A stretch of DNA of 54,596 bases from Roseburia sp. (GTDB lineage Bacteria; Bacillota; Clostridia; Lachnospirales; Lachnospiraceae). A program made the position numbers and the translations under genes. Below are positions 15,733 to 24,992 of the stretch, one piece after another (the stretch's first letter is position 1; every line of letters begins with the position of its first letter). The notes below the pieces were generated by a model. That model was not told where the DNA came from and did no database searches. It saw only the letters and a program-made list of their open reading frames with translations. The stretch is taken from positions 1-54,596 of the forward strand of contig JAMPIG010000002.1 in assembly GCA_023662875.1 (NCBI GenBank), in the 5' to 3' direction.

Positions 15733-16859
15733 TCAAGGGAAGGAAGGCGTTTTTGGGCTTATTATCTCTGGTTCTTCTGATGGCGCTGACCGGCGCGATC
15801 CTGCTGCGGGGACAGCCGCTCAGTCTGCTTTGGGCGAATTTGAAGCATATGGATCCCTGGATGCTGCTTCCGGGGCTGGGGATGATGTTCGGATATGTTG
15901 GCTGCGAGGCTCTCTGTACCCGGCGGATTCTGGGCCGCCTGGGGCATCCGGTTCCCTACCGCTATTGTCTGGGTTATTCGATGATTGGGTTTTATGTCAG
16001 CTCGATTACCCCTTCCGCGACGGGCGGACAACCGGCCCAGATCTATTATATGAGCCGGGACGGCATTCCGGCGGCGCATGGCGCGCTGAATATGATGCTG
16101 ATCGCCTCCTGCTACCAGACGGCGTCCCTGATCTGGAGCGTGGGTGTCTGGCTGACGGTTCCTTCCATTCGGCGGATGACGAAGGGTGGTCTGGGGCTTC
16201 TGCTATTGTACGGAGCCTGCATGATGATCCTGCTGACGGCAGGTATGGTTCTTTGTATGTTTTTGCCGGGGCCGGCGCGGAGAGTCTGCGGCTTTATCCT
16301 GAAGCTGCTGACGCTGATTCATATTGTGCGCAGGCCGGAGGAAGCTCAGGCCAGGCTGGAGAGGACGCTGAACGAGTATCGGGAAGGAGCGGAGTGCATT
16401 CGAGGCAATCCGGGCCTGGCGGCGCAGATCCTGGTTTTATGCCTGATTCAGCAGGGAATGCTCTTCTCGGTTCCCTGGACTGTTTACCGCGCCTTCGGGT
16501 TGAGCGGCGCGGAATGGCTTCAGGTAGCGGGACTTCAGGCGCTGCTGACGCTGGCGGTATGTAATATCCCCCTCCCGGGGGCGGTAGGCCCTGCGGAGGG
16601 CGGCTTTGTAGCGGCCTTTGCCGCGATATTCGGGGAGGAGCTGGTAACGCCCGCTATGCTGGTCTCCCGGGGAATCAGCTTTTACGCCTTTCTGGCGGTC
16701 AGTTTTGCAGCCGCTATAGCGGTGCAGATCCGCGTCAGCCGTCAGGTCCGCAGACGGATTCTGAAGGAGCTTTCGGAGGAGCGAGGCGGCGAACGGGTGG
16801 AGGCCGTCCGGGAATATCTGGAGAGGACGGATGAAACAGGAGCATTTTACAAGCCATAA
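15729..16859 (+). CDS. Lysylphosphatidylglycerol-synthase-type TM protein (UPF0104 flippase-like)
   Basis: A polytopic membrane protein of 376 aa with about eight hydrophobic helices, belonging to the family of the MprF flippase domain. The two family signatures are present: SSITPSATGGQPAQIYYM (about residues 95-112) and NIPLPGAVGPAEGGF (about 280-293). It lacks the soluble aminoacyl-transferase domain of MprF. The ATG at 15729 overlaps the previous TGA, so it is coupled to the glycosyltransferase and may move the product glycolipid across the membrane; that role is inference from the pairing. Confidence 0.82.
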   Translation: MIKGRKAFLGLLSLVLLMALTGAILLRGQPLSLLWANLKHMDPWMLLPGLGMMFGYVGCEALCTRRILGRLGHPVPYRYCLGYSMIGFYVSSITPSATGGQPAQIYYMSRDGIPAAHGALNMMLIASCYQTASLIWSVGVWLTVPSIRRMTKGGLGLLLLYGACMMILLTAGMVLCMFLPGPARRVCGFILKLLTLIHIVRRPEEAQARLERTLNEYREGAECIRGNPGLAAQILVLCLIQQGMLFSVPWTVYRAFGLSGAEWLQVAGLQALLTLAVCNIPLPGAVGPAEGGFVAAFAAIFGEELVTPAMLVSRGISFYAFLAVSFAAAIAVQIRVSRQVRRRILKELSEERGGERVEAVREYLERTDETGAFYKP

Positions 16860-17013
16860 ATTGCGCTCTCTGCGAGGTTATCTATCGCTAATTTCCAAGA
16901 ACTCTGAAAATCAGAGAGGAGGCTCTGCATACTTGCAATTTTGACGAAATTATGGTACATATAAGGGGTAGTACCGCGTTGAAAATTTGTCAAACAGAGG
17001 GGAGCAGAAAGCG

Positions 17014-19038
17014 ATGGGGCTGAATGAAGCACAAAAGAAGGAGCGTTCCGAATATCTGGAGAAGTATCTGGAAATTACGGAGTGTTCGCAAAGAAAACCT
17101 TACGTTTTTATCAGCTATGCCAGTGATAATTGGGAAACCGTGTTTAAGACCGCCGTTGTGCCGATGCAGAGGCAATACGGGCTGCGTGTATATGCGGACA
17201 AAGCGTTCGATAAAGTGAACGATAAGTGGATTGTGCCGATGCTGAGGAATATCCGGGGCGCGGATGTGGTGGTCGCTTTTGTCAGTCAGAGCTATATCGA
17301 GAGCTACGCCTGCTTTCTGGAGCTTCTGACCGCAGTCAACAATAGAAAGCAGGTAGTATTCGTCTCCCTTGAGGAGAATCTGCATCTGGGAGATACGACG
17401 GATCAGCCGAATGTGGAGCGGGGCGTGAAGAAGGAAATTCTCAACCAGGGTGCAAATATCGCTACTAATACCAACAATACCTCGAACGATATCATGCGCG
17501 CGATGAAGTCGGCGTATACGAGCCTTTCAACCCTGTTAGAGCAGGACGCGCTCTCAAAGTATGATATTTCGGACGCGTTTATCAATTTCTTTCGGGATGC
17601 CGCCATAAATCGAAAGACCATAAATGATCTGAATGCGGTAAAGGGTACGATATCTTATGTCAGCGGGAGGGTCTTCGACCCGGCTATGGCAGAGGAAGGA
17701 AGGCGGCCGACTCCTGCGGAGGAGGTCAAGGCGGCAGGGCAGCCGCAGCCTGTACCGACTCTTGCGGAGGAGGAAAAGGAGGAGGAGAAAGCCGCGCCGG
17801 TACATCAGTTGTTCGCGCAGGCTTCTGCGGAGGAGGAAAAAGCCGCGCCGGTGTATCAGTCGTCCGCGACGGCTCCTGCGGCGGAGGAAAAAGTTGCGCT
17901 GGTACATCAGTCGTCCGCGCAGGCTCCGATGGAAGGAAAAGCCGCGCCGGTGTATCAGCTGTCCGCGCAGGCTTCTGCGGAGGCGATAAAAGCCGCGCCG
18001 GTACATCAGCCGTCCGCGCAGGCTCCGACGGAAGGAAAAGCCGCGCCGGTATATCAGTCGTCCGCGACGGCTCCGGCAGCAGGGATAGATATTGCGTCGG
18101 CCCACCGACAGGCGGAGCAGCCTGCGGAGGCCGCTGCAAGTACAACTTCCGAGCAGACGGCGCAGCCTTCCGCGCCTCAGGCGGATACAGCATCCGCAGG
18201 CTCGGCGGGCGTCGCCGGAAGCGTTAAAGCGCCGGACGGGAAGAAGAAAAAGGGGATTATTGCCGGAGCCATCGGAGCCGTAGCCTTGTTGGCGTTGATT
18301 TTGATTCTGGTCGGAGTAAATTCACCAAAAAAAGTGACGGACATGGCTTGCACAGCCTACGACGGATACGCGGCAACCTATACCGGCGAATGGAAGGACG
18401 ACCAGCCCAACGGTCAGGGCGTTATGACATGGGATAACGGACTTGTTCACGAGGGAGAGTGGAAGGACGGTATTCCAAACGGATACGGCACCAGAAAATA
18501 TGCTGGCAGCGGTGTTTGGGAGGGAGAATGGAACGGCAATGAGCTTCATGGTTCGGCGAAGCTCGAATCCGGAGACATCTTTGAAGGAGATTGGAACTCG
18601 GCAGGGAGATTTGTTTACGGTAAGATCAGCTATGCGAACGGCTCTGTTTTTGACGGAGACTGGGACGAAGGGAACGGGAATTTTTCCAGGGGAACCGCTA
18701 TCTATCAAAACGGCGATAAATATGAGGGCGAGTGGGATGTGAATGCCGGATATTTCACCTATGGAACGATAACCTATGCAAACGGGGACGTTTACAAGGG
18801 ACAGTTTGCAAACGGATATCGCAATGGGCAGGGAACCATGACCTATGCGGACGGAAGCGTTTACGCAGGCGAATGGAAGGACGGTCTGGCAAACGGATAT
18901 GGAAGAAGAACGACTGCGGACGGCTCCTACTATGAAGGCGACTGGGTAAACGATAAGGCAGAGGGTCAGGGTACCCTTAGGTATGCGGACGGTACAGAGT
19001 ATACAGGTACATGGGTAGACGGAAACTTTGTAGAGTAG
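17014..19038 (+). CDS. TIR domain - transmembrane - MORN repeat protein
   Basis: Residues about 27-150 form a TIR domain: it begins PYVFISYASDNWE, and the helix SQSYIESYACFLELL keeps the Glu at the NADase position. Residues 225-360 are an Ala/Pro/Glu-rich linker with six 15-18-residue repeats (KAAPVHQ/KAAPVYQ). KKKK precedes one membrane helix (about 412-432, IGAVALLALILILVGV), which suggests N-inside topology. Residues about 452-672 are nine or ten MORN repeats (YxGEWKDGxxNGxG) that should lie outside. The ATG at 17014 has AGGGGAG upstream; an earlier TTG lacks this. It shares the plan of the TIR-LRR protein at 2.1-4.5 kb. Function unknown. Confidence 0.85.
   Translation: MGLNEAQKKERSEYLEKYLEITECSQRKPYVFISYASDNWETVFKTAVVPMQRQYGLRVYADKAFDKVNDKWIVPMLRNIRGADVVVAFVSQSYIESYACFLELLTAVNNRKQVVFVSLEENLHLGDTTDQPNVERGVKKEILNQGANIATNTNNTSNDIMRAMKSAYTSLSTLLEQDALSKYDISDAFINFFRDAAINRKTINDLNAVKGTISYVSGRVFDPAMAEEGRRPTPAEEVKAAGQPQPVPTLAEEEKEEEKAAPVHQLFAQASAEEEKAAPVYQSSATAPAAEEKVALVHQSSAQAPMEGKAAPVYQLSAQASAEAIKAAPVHQPSAQAPTEGKAAPVYQSSATAPAAGIDIASAHRQAEQPAEAAASTTSEQTAQPSAPQADTASAGSAGVAGSVKAPDGKKKKGIIAGAIGAVALLALILILVGVNSPKKVTDMACTAYDGYAATYTGEWKDDQPNGQGVMTWDNGLVHEGEWKDGIPNGYGTRKYAGSGVWEGEWNGNELHGSAKLESGDIFEGDWNSAGRFVYGKISYANGSVFDGDWDEGNGNFSRGTAIYQNGDKYEGEWDVNAGYFTYGTITYANGDVYKGQFANGYRNGQGTMTYADGSVYAGEWKDGLANGYGRRTTADGSYYEGDWVNDKAEGQGTLRYADGTEYTGTWVDGNFVE
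17790..18090 (+). repeat. Six-copy in-frame repeat in the TIR-MORN linker
   Basis: Degenerate 48-57-bp units each encode K-A-A-P-V-(H/Y)-Q-x-x-A-(Q/T)-A followed by a short acidic or glycine tail (one unit reads KVALV). This is a flexible, probably cytoplasmic spacer just before the membrane helix. Confidence 0.8.
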
Positions 19039-19099
19039 GCTGTGGCGATGGTTTACAGGTTTTTACGGGACGATTGACGGAGACTTATTTTGTAGTATT

Positions 19100-19130
19100 A
19101 AATGCGGTCGCTTTGTCGGCCGCATTTTTT
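19100..19130 (+). terminator. Intrinsic terminator after the TIR-MORN gene
   Basis: AAATGCGG (19100-19107) pairs with CCGCATTT (19120-19127), and a run of T residues ends at 19130. Confidence 0.75.
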
Positions 19131-19262
19131 AACATAAAGGCAGTTCGTGAAGTGTGAATTCTATCGTTTGAAGTTACGGCGAAAATGGCGGTTATGCGCG
19201 GGAAGCCTGCGATTTGAAAGCAAGAGAAAACAGGACGACAAAACGGAAAGGAAAGGGCGAAG

Positions 19263-20954
19263 ATGCTTCCGGAGGCTTTTTTAGAGAGAATGAGACAGAT
19301 GCTGGGCGATGAATACGACGCGTTTCGGAAGGCTCTTGAGGAGGAACCGTACCAGGCGTTACGGCTGAATGCGTTAAAGAAAAATGATTTGGGAAGAAGC
19401 GCCGCGGAGATATATGGAATGCGAAATGATGCGGGAAAAGGCGTTACGGAAGCGCGCGGCGCACGAAACAATGGAGAAAAAAACGCTGCGGCGAGGTACG
19501 GCGGAGAGAGCGGTTCGGCGGCTCAAACCTGCTTTGGCAGCCTGACGTCCGTACCCTGGGCGGAAGACGGGTATTATTACGGGGCGGAAGATCGGCCGGG
19601 CAGGCATCCCTGTCACGAAGCTGGAATTTATTATATCCAGGAGCCAAGCGCCATGCTTCCGGCAAGTCTGCTTCAGGTGCAGCCCGGGGAGAGAGTATTG
19701 GATCTCTGCGCCGCGCCCGGAGGTAAGAGCACGCAGCTGGCCGCAAAGATGGATGGAAAGGGCTTTCTGCTGTGCAACGAAATTCATCCCGGAAGGGCGC
19801 GGATTTTGTCGGAAAATGTCGAACGGATGGGGATTCGGAACGCCTGCGTTACCAATGAGACGCCGGAACGGCTGGCGGAATATCTGCCGGGATTTTTTCA
19901 GAAGGTATTGGTGGACGCGCCCTGCTCCGGGGAAGGAATGTTCCGGAAGAACGAGGCGGCCTGCGGGGAGTGGAGTCCGGAAAACGTCCGGCTTTGCGCA
20001 AAACGACAGGACGGGATCCTGGATCAGGCAGCTAAGCTGCTGGCACCGGGGGGAAGGCTGGTGTACTCTACCTGTACCTTTTCGGAGGAAGAAAACGAGC
20101 GATGCATCGATCGATTCCTGGCGCGGCATCCGGAATTTCATGCGGCGGAGCTGCCCTTGACGGAGCTGGGGCTTTCGGGCTGTCAGGGAGGGCGGGAAGG
20201 CACGATCCGCCTTTGGCCCCACAAGATAAAGGGGGAGGGACACTTTGCCGCGGCGCTGGAGAAGGAGGGGAGGCTGCCTGGGAGCGGAGGAAGGGAGATG
20301 GCACACGCTTCCGGAAGCGGCGGAACAGGGGCGACGCATGGCCCTGGAAGCGGAGGAAGGGAGATGGCACACGCTTCCGGAAGCGGCGGAACAGGGGCGA
20401 CGCATGGCCCTAGGAGCGGAGGAAGAGAGATGGCGCATGATTTCGACCGCGACAGAACAGGTATGACGTGTGTCTCCGGGAACGGCCGAAAGGGTTTGCA
20501 GCGCACTCACATTCCGGGAGAAAAGGAAGTTCCCCGGAGCGAGCTGGGCGAGTATCTGCGGTTTTGCAGGGAAAATCTGCGGAAGGAACCAGGGGCCAGC
20601 TGGGGAGGATATTATATCCGCTTCGGCGATCATCTCTATTTGGCTCCCGAGGAAATGCCGGGGCTGAAGGGACTGAAGGTATTGCGGCCCGGACTGCATC
20701 TCGGAGAATTAAAAAAGAATCGGTTCGAGCCGTCCCATGCGCTGGCGCTGGCGTTTTCGCCGCGTGAGGCGGCGCATGTCTGGAATCTGCGCCCAGAGGA
20801 CGCTACGACAGCGTTGTACTTAAACGGAGGAACTTTTCCGGCGCTGGGCGAAAAGGGCTGGTATCTGATCTGCGTCGACAGTTTTTCGCTGGGCTGGGGG
20901 AAGCTGGCGGGAGGTGTGATGAAGAATCACTATCCCAGGGGTTTGCGAGTGTAG
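19263..20954 (+). CDS. RsmF/NSUN-family rRNA m5C methyltransferase
   Basis: SAM-dependent cytosine-C5 RNA methyltransferase; RsmF relatives modify 16S rRNA. After an N-terminal PUA-like/recruiting segment, the SAM site reads VLDLCAAPGGKSTQLA (about residues 146-161). The two catalytic cysteines are in DAPCSGEGMF (about 220) and YSTCTFSEEENE (about 268). The C-terminal domain of RsmF type is present (residues about 415-563). A 66-bp repeat (three copies) inserts about 57 residues of Gly/Ser-rich sequence between the catalytic and C-terminal domains, and a smaller low-complexity insert lies near residues 50-85. The ATG at 19263 has GGAAAGGG upstream. It is followed by the RluA-type gene, which suggests a small rRNA/tRNA modification operon. 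Confidence 0.85.
   Translation: MLPEAFLERMRQMLGDEYDAFRKALEEEPYQALRLNALKKNDLGRSAAEIYGMRNDAGKGVTEARGARNNGEKNAAARYGGESGSAAQTCFGSLTSVPWAEDGYYYGAEDRPGRHPCHEAGIYYIQEPSAMLPASLLQVQPGERVLDLCAAPGGKSTQLAAKMDGKGFLLCNEIHPGRARILSENVERMGIRNACVTNETPERLAEYLPGFFQKVLVDAPCSGEGMFRKNEAACGEWSPENVRLCAKRQDGILDQAAKLLAPGGRLVYSTCTFSEEENERCIDRFLARHPEFHAAELPLTELGLSGCQGGREGTIRLWPHKIKGEGHFAAALEKEGRLPGSGGREMAHASGSGGTGATHGPGSGGREMAHASGSGGTGATHGPRSGGREMAHDFDRDRTGMTCVSGNGRKGLQRTHIPGEKEVPRSELGEYLRFCRENLRKEPGASWGGYYIRFGDHLYLAPEEMPGLKGLKVLRPGLHLGELKKNRFEPSHALALAFSPREAAHVWNLRPEDATTALYLNGGTFPALGEKGWYLICVDSFSLGWGKLAGGVMKNHYPRGLRV
20280..20450 (+). repeat. 66-bp in-frame tandem repeat in the rRNA methyltransferase
   Basis: Near-identical units with the AGCGGAGG mark at 20283, 20349 and 20415 (third copy diverging) encode SGGREMAHASGSGGTGATHG-type peptides. 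The copies are contiguous, without spacers, and translate in frame. Confidence 0.9.
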
Positions 20955-20984
20955 GAGAGCCCGGGCGGGCAGGGGGGTATAACT

Positions 20985-21707
20985 GTGAAAACGGAGATTG
21001 TATACGAGGACAGGGATCTTCTGGTCATATGGAAACCGGCCGGCCTTGCGACACAGACGGCAAAAATAGGGCAGGCGGATGTAGTCAGCGAACTGAAAAA
21101 ATACCTGGCGACAGCCGGATCACGGGAAAGCAGCCCCTACCTGGGAGTGGTTCACCGCCTGGATCAGCCGGTGGAGGGGCTGTTGGTTTTTGCGAAAAAT
21201 CGGAAGACAGCGGCTGCCCTGACGAGACAGCTGGGCGGCGAAGAAGGGGCGCTAAACAAACAGTATTACGCTGTAATTTGCGGAAAACCTTCCCAGCCGG
21301 AGGGGCGGCTTGTGGATTTCCTGCGGAAGGGAGCCGACGGGAGGGCGGAAGCGGCGACTAGGGGAGAGAATATTCCAAACGGCTATCGGCGGGCGGCGCT
21401 GCGCTATAAGCTGCTTCAGACGGTAGAAGCTTTTCCGGGTCAGGAGATATCCCTGGTTGAGATCGAGCTTGAGACCGGCAGGTTTCACCAGATTCGGGCG
21501 CAGATGGCAAATGCGGGGACGCCGCTTTTGGGCGATATGAAATATGGCAGCGAAGCGTCCAGGAGCTGCGGAGGGAGGCTGGGAATCCGGGAAGCAGCGC
21601 TCTGTGCCTGGCGGATTGTCCTGACGCATCCGGCTACAGGGAAAGACCTGTGCTTTGAACGGAGGCCGACGGGAAGGGCGTTTACCTATTTTGAAGGGAG
21701 ATGTTGA
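20985..21707 (+). CDS. RluA-family pseudouridine synthase
   Basis: Isomerises uridine to pseudouridine in rRNA or tRNA. The catalytic Asp60 sits in GVVHRLDQPVEGLLVFAKN, the RluA signature. The N-terminal VYEDRDLLVIWKPAGL and the C-terminal ETGRFHQIRAQMA motifs are also typical. At 240 aa it lacks an S4 domain, as in short RluA-type proteins. The start is GTG 20985 with AGGGGGG upstream. It lies 30 bp after the rRNA methyltransferase. Confidence 0.88.
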   Translation: MKTEIVYEDRDLLVIWKPAGLATQTAKIGQADVVSELKKYLATAGSRESSPYLGVVHRLDQPVEGLLVFAKNRKTAAALTRQLGGEEGALNKQYYAVICGKPSQPEGRLVDFLRKGADGRAEAATRGENIPNGYRRAALRYKLLQTVEAFPGQEISLVEIELETGRFHQIRAQMANAGTPLLGDMKYGSEASRSCGGRLGIREAALCAWRIVLTHPATGKDLCFERRPTGRAFTYFEGRC

Positions 21708-21835
21708 CTATGGCGCGGCATATTGGGAAAAGCTTTTTCGTGGAAAGCTTAAAATCTATTCGCATATTTTCCCTCAAACAAACCATACTAAAACAGGAAC
21801 AAATACGTTTCAAAATGCTCGGGAGGATTCCTGGT

Positions 21836-22894
21836 ATGGTAGAAAAACTGCGAGAAAACAGACTTGTGATACTGCTCCTTTTGACGGGGGCAGTATATTT
21901 TTTCCTGAAATATCTTGTCCCGGTGACCGCGCCGATTTTGGCGGCCCTGCTTTTCGTTACGATTTCCGGCCCGCTGCTGCAGAAGCTGCAAAAAAAATGG
22001 AAGCTTCACCGACAGGTGGGAGCTGTGCTGCTGCTTTTGACGGCCTGCGCTATCGTCGCTTTGATCGCCTGGGTCTTGTTTTCCTGGATTGTGGGCAGCC
22101 TGCCGGGGTGGTTGACGGGACTGGACTCCCTGGAGAAGGAAATGTTCCGTATCATTCACCAGATCTGCGATGTGGTGGGAAGGACGATAAAAATCGACAG
22201 CGAATATCTGGAGAGCACGATTTTTTCAGGAATTAGCGATGGGCTGGACTGGTTCCGGATGCAGTTTGTGCCGGGGATGCTGTCCCAATCGCTGGAGTTT
22301 GTAAAGGCGCTGGCGGCCTTCGGCGGGTTTCTGATCAGCTTTCTCATCGCGACGGTACTGCTGGCGAAGGATTACGACCGGATCATGAACCTGCTGCTGG
22401 ATCGGGAGGACTGTCATATGCTGCTGGAGATCATCTGCGGGATTACACGCTATATCGCTACCTTTGTAAAGGCGCAGATCATTATCATGTCGGTGATCGG
22501 GAGCCTGGCGGCGGCTGTGCTGGGGCTTGGCGGGATAAAGCAGGGGGTGCTCTGGGGGCTGCTGGCCGGTGTGTTGGACGCGCTGCCCTTTATCGGGACG
22601 GGAATCGTACTTCTGCCGTTAGGAATTCAGCAGCTCTTCCTGGGGCGGTATGGCAGGGCGGTCTGTTGTCTGCTGCTTTATCTTGCCTGTATTTTTATCC
22701 GGGAGCTGCTGGAGCCCAGGCTGATCGGGAAACGGGTCGGGGTGTCGCCGATAGCGATTCTCCTTGCAATTTACGCCGGAATTAAATTGTTTGGGCTCTG
22801 GGGTATCATCGAAGGCCCGCTGGGTTTTATCATGATTTATCAGAGTTACCTGAGCGTGGAGCGGAGGAGAAGTATGAAAGTAAATAACACTTGA
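21836..22894 (+). CDS. AI-2E family transporter (PerM-like permease)
   Basis: Membrane protein of 352 aa with about seven or eight helices and the family's long central soluble loop. The ending includes LEPRLIGKRVGVSPIAILLAIYAG, a strong AI-2E/PerM signature. Members export signals or act as ion-coupled antiporters; the substrate is unknown. I chose ATG 21836 because GGGAGG lies nine bases upstream and the protein then starts just before helix 1; an in-frame ATG at 21701, overlapping the previous gene, would add 45 residues without family likeness. Confidence 0.85.
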   Translation: MVEKLRENRLVILLLLTGAVYFFLKYLVPVTAPILAALLFVTISGPLLQKLQKKWKLHRQVGAVLLLLTACAIVALIAWVLFSWIVGSLPGWLTGLDSLEKEMFRIIHQICDVVGRTIKIDSEYLESTIFSGISDGLDWFRMQFVPGMLSQSLEFVKALAAFGGFLISFLIATVLLAKDYDRIMNLLLDREDCHMLLEIICGITRYIATFVKAQIIIMSVIGSLAAAVLGLGGIKQGVLWGLLAGVLDALPFIGTGIVLLPLGIQQLFLGRYGRAVCCLLLYLACIFIRELLEPRLIGKRVGVSPIAILLAIYAGIKLFGLWGIIEGPLGFIMIYQSYLSVERRRSMKVNNT

Positions 22895-23225
22895 CGGCAC
22901 CGCGAGAGATTTTGGCGTCCTCTGCCAAAATCCGAGACAGCGTGCGCCAAAACGCCGCCCTATGGCGTTTTGTGTGCATCAACTTGTTGCCATGCCGTGG
23001 CTTTCATGGCCATTTGTGCCGCTTGTAAGCGGCATGGTAACAAGTGAGAAAGAAAGTTATCATGTAAATTCCTAGTGTAATTTAGGAATATACTTGTTAT
23101 AATAGAATCAAAGGACTGATTCTATTATCCAAGGGCTATAATGAAATTAAAAATGCGGACTTTATTAACCAAAGGAATAGAGAAGCCGATATCTGTGTAA
23201 TGATTCAGGAAAAACGAGGCGTTCA
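22895..23225. other. Intergenic multi-hairpin region
   Basis: No gene is seen. Nested palindromes fill 22908-23044: GATTTTGGC/GCCAAAATC (22908-22932), CAAAACGCC/GGCGTTTTG (22948-22972), and 15-bp arms CTTGTTGCCATGCCG with CGGCATGGTAACAAG (22983-22997, 23030-23044) enclosing GCCGCTT/AAGCGGC. The AT-rich remainder holds the operator-like palindrome described separately. Confidence 0.7.
23099..23128 (+). promoter_or_regulatory. Operator-like palindrome upstream of the O-antigen-ligase-like gene
   Basis: ATAATAGAATC and GATTCTATTAT are separated by eight bases and are followed by CCAAGGGCTATAAT. A 22-bp stretch (23118-23139) recurs inverted near 27044-27065, upstream of the GH43 gene and oriented the same way relative to that gene. 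Confidence 0.55.
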
Positions 23226-24908
23226 ATGAGGACAGACGCACAAAAGACAATCGGTCTGCAGAAAATGCGGGCTTTTACAAATACAGGGGCGGATTATCTG
23301 ATCTGCGTTTATCTCTTCCTGATGCTGGCGGTTTTTCCGCTGTACAGTCAGGAGGGGTATGCGCATATTGGGACGGATAAGGCCTACTTTTTTTGCCGAG
23401 TCAGCCTTTGCGCCGGAGCGATTCTGGCGGTCTTGCTGGTTATCCGGGGCGCGGCGGAGGGGGCCGCTATCCTGAAAGGAATCTCGATCCACAGGAAGGA
23501 ACTTTCTGCGGAGAAAGGAAGAACGAGGAGAAGAGAGAAAGCGAGGGAACCGGAGAGAGAACTGGAGAAAATTTTCTCTTCTGCGGATTCCTTTGCACTG
23601 TTGTACGGCGGGGCAGTTCTGCTTTCTTACGTTTGTTCCGATTATCAAGAGAATGCGTTTTGGGGCGCGAGAGGCTGGTACATGGGGCTTGTGCCGCAGC
23701 TGACGCTGGTCATGATCTATTTTCTGGTCTCCCGGCTCTGGAAGCCCAGGAGCCGGATGTTTCTATTGATGCTCGCGGCCTCGGCGGCGGTATTTCTGCT
23801 GGGATGTCTGAACCGTTTCGATCTATATCCGATCAAGATGGCGTACAGCTCTCCGGAGTATATTTCCACGATCGGAAATATCAACTGGTTTTGCGGTTAT
23901 GCCGTTACCACAGCGTTTTTCGGGGTCGCTCTTCTCTGGCTGAGGCAGGATTGGAAACCGCTGCAGAAAGTGATTCTGATGTTACATGCGGCAGCAGGAT
24001 TTACGGCGCTGGTGCTGCAGGGAAGCGAGAGCGGACTGGCGGCGCTGGGGGTCATCCTTCTGGCGCTGTTCTGGAAGTCCGCGGAGGACGAGAGGAGAAT
24101 GTCGGCATTCTGGCAGGAGGTGCTGCTGCTGGGAGGGTGCTGTCTCCTGATTTTCGCAGTTCGCCTGTTAGCGCCTGGCCGAATGAATTATGTCGACGGC
24201 CTGGGCGACCTGTTGACCCGCGGTTGGCTATCAGCAATTATTGTGATTATGTCGGGCGTTATGCTGTGGCTGACGGAGAGAAGCAGGAGAAGGGGAAGCT
24301 ACCCGAAGAAAGGATTTCGGATAGCGGCTGTCCTGGTGGTGTGCGGGTGTATTGTGACAGTTGTGTCAGTGATTATTCTGGCGGCTGTGAATACGGCGCA
24401 TCCGGGCAGTATCGGCGTCCTGTCGAAATACAGTCTGTTTACCTTTGACGAAGAATGGGGAAGCTCCAGAGGGGTTACCTGGTTGGCGGGATGGAAGTGC
24501 TTTGCGGAGCAGGATTTTCTGCATAAGCTGACAGGAGTGGGACCGGACTGTATGGCGGAGTATCTTTATAACGACGCGGGATCCGGGCTGCAGGTCATGG
24601 TAAGGGAGAGGTTCGGTTATGCCAGGTTGACCAACGCGCATAACGAATGGTTGACGGTGCTCGTGAACACAGGGCTTCTGGGGGCAATCAGCTTTGCCGG
24701 AATGATAGTCAGCGGAATAAAGAGACTGCTGCAGGGGGGCAGGAAAAACCCCCTTGCGGCAGCCTGCGGTTTCAGTCTGCTGGGTTATACGATAAACAAC
24801 ATTTTCAGCTTTCAGCAGGCCATAAGCGCAGGCACTGTCTTCGTGATCTTCGGGATGGGAATCGCGTTCCTACGGGCGGAGGAGACCGAAGAGAGTGATA
24901 ATCGGTAG
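23226..24908 (+). CDS. O-antigen ligase/polymerase-like membrane protein
   Basis: Polytopic membrane protein of 560 aa with about ten to twelve hydrophobic helices. Near residues 435-485 the pattern TGVGPDC...RLTNAHNEWLTVLVNTG matches the large periplasmic loop of the Wzy/WaaL (O-antigen ligase) family, which joins or polymerises glycans on lipid carriers. In a Gram-positive the substrate may be a surface polysaccharide or teichoic acid, but no glycan-synthesis cluster is adjacent. A charged loop at residues 85-115 (EKGRTRRREK-type) interrupts the early helices. The start at 23226 has no strong ribosome-binding site; the later Met14 is an alternative. Confidence 0.75.
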   Translation: MRTDAQKTIGLQKMRAFTNTGADYLICVYLFLMLAVFPLYSQEGYAHIGTDKAYFFCRVSLCAGAILAVLLVIRGAAEGAAILKGISIHRKELSAEKGRTRRREKAREPERELEKIFSSADSFALLYGGAVLLSYVCSDYQENAFWGARGWYMGLVPQLTLVMIYFLVSRLWKPRSRMFLLMLAASAAVFLLGCLNRFDLYPIKMAYSSPEYISTIGNINWFCGYAVTTAFFGVALLWLRQDWKPLQKVILMLHAAAGFTALVLQGSESGLAALGVILLALFWKSAEDERRMSAFWQEVLLLGGCCLLIFAVRLLAPGRMNYVDGLGDLLTRGWLSAIIVIMSGVMLWLTERSRRRGSYPKKGFRIAAVLVVCGCIVTVVSVIILAAVNTAHPGSIGVLSKYSLFTFDEEWGSSRGVTWLAGWKCFAEQDFLHKLTGVGPDCMAEYLYNDAGSGLQVMVRERFGYARLTNAHNEWLTVLVNTGLLGAISFAGMIVSGIKRLLQGGRKNPLAAACGFSLLGYTINNIFSFQQAISAGTVFVIFGMGIAFLRAEETEESDNR

Positions 24909-24992
24909 GAAACCGTCCCGGCCGAGGAGAGCGGCAGTCGGCGCTGCTCCGGGCGGAGATTATCGACGGTCGGCAGGAATCCACCGGCGGAA

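Noticed and set aside
20280-20450. Regular repeats resembling a small CRISPR array
   Set aside because: The units are contiguous without spacers, have a 66-bp period and translate in frame within a methyltransferase.
19374-20699. 441-residue open frame on the minus strand
   Set aside because: It is antisense to the rRNA methyltransferase; its repeats only mirror the 66-bp coding repeat.
21655-22236. 193-residue plus-strand frame between the RluA and AI-2E-type genes
   Set aside because: It overlaps both genes in another frame and shows no membrane or domain pattern.
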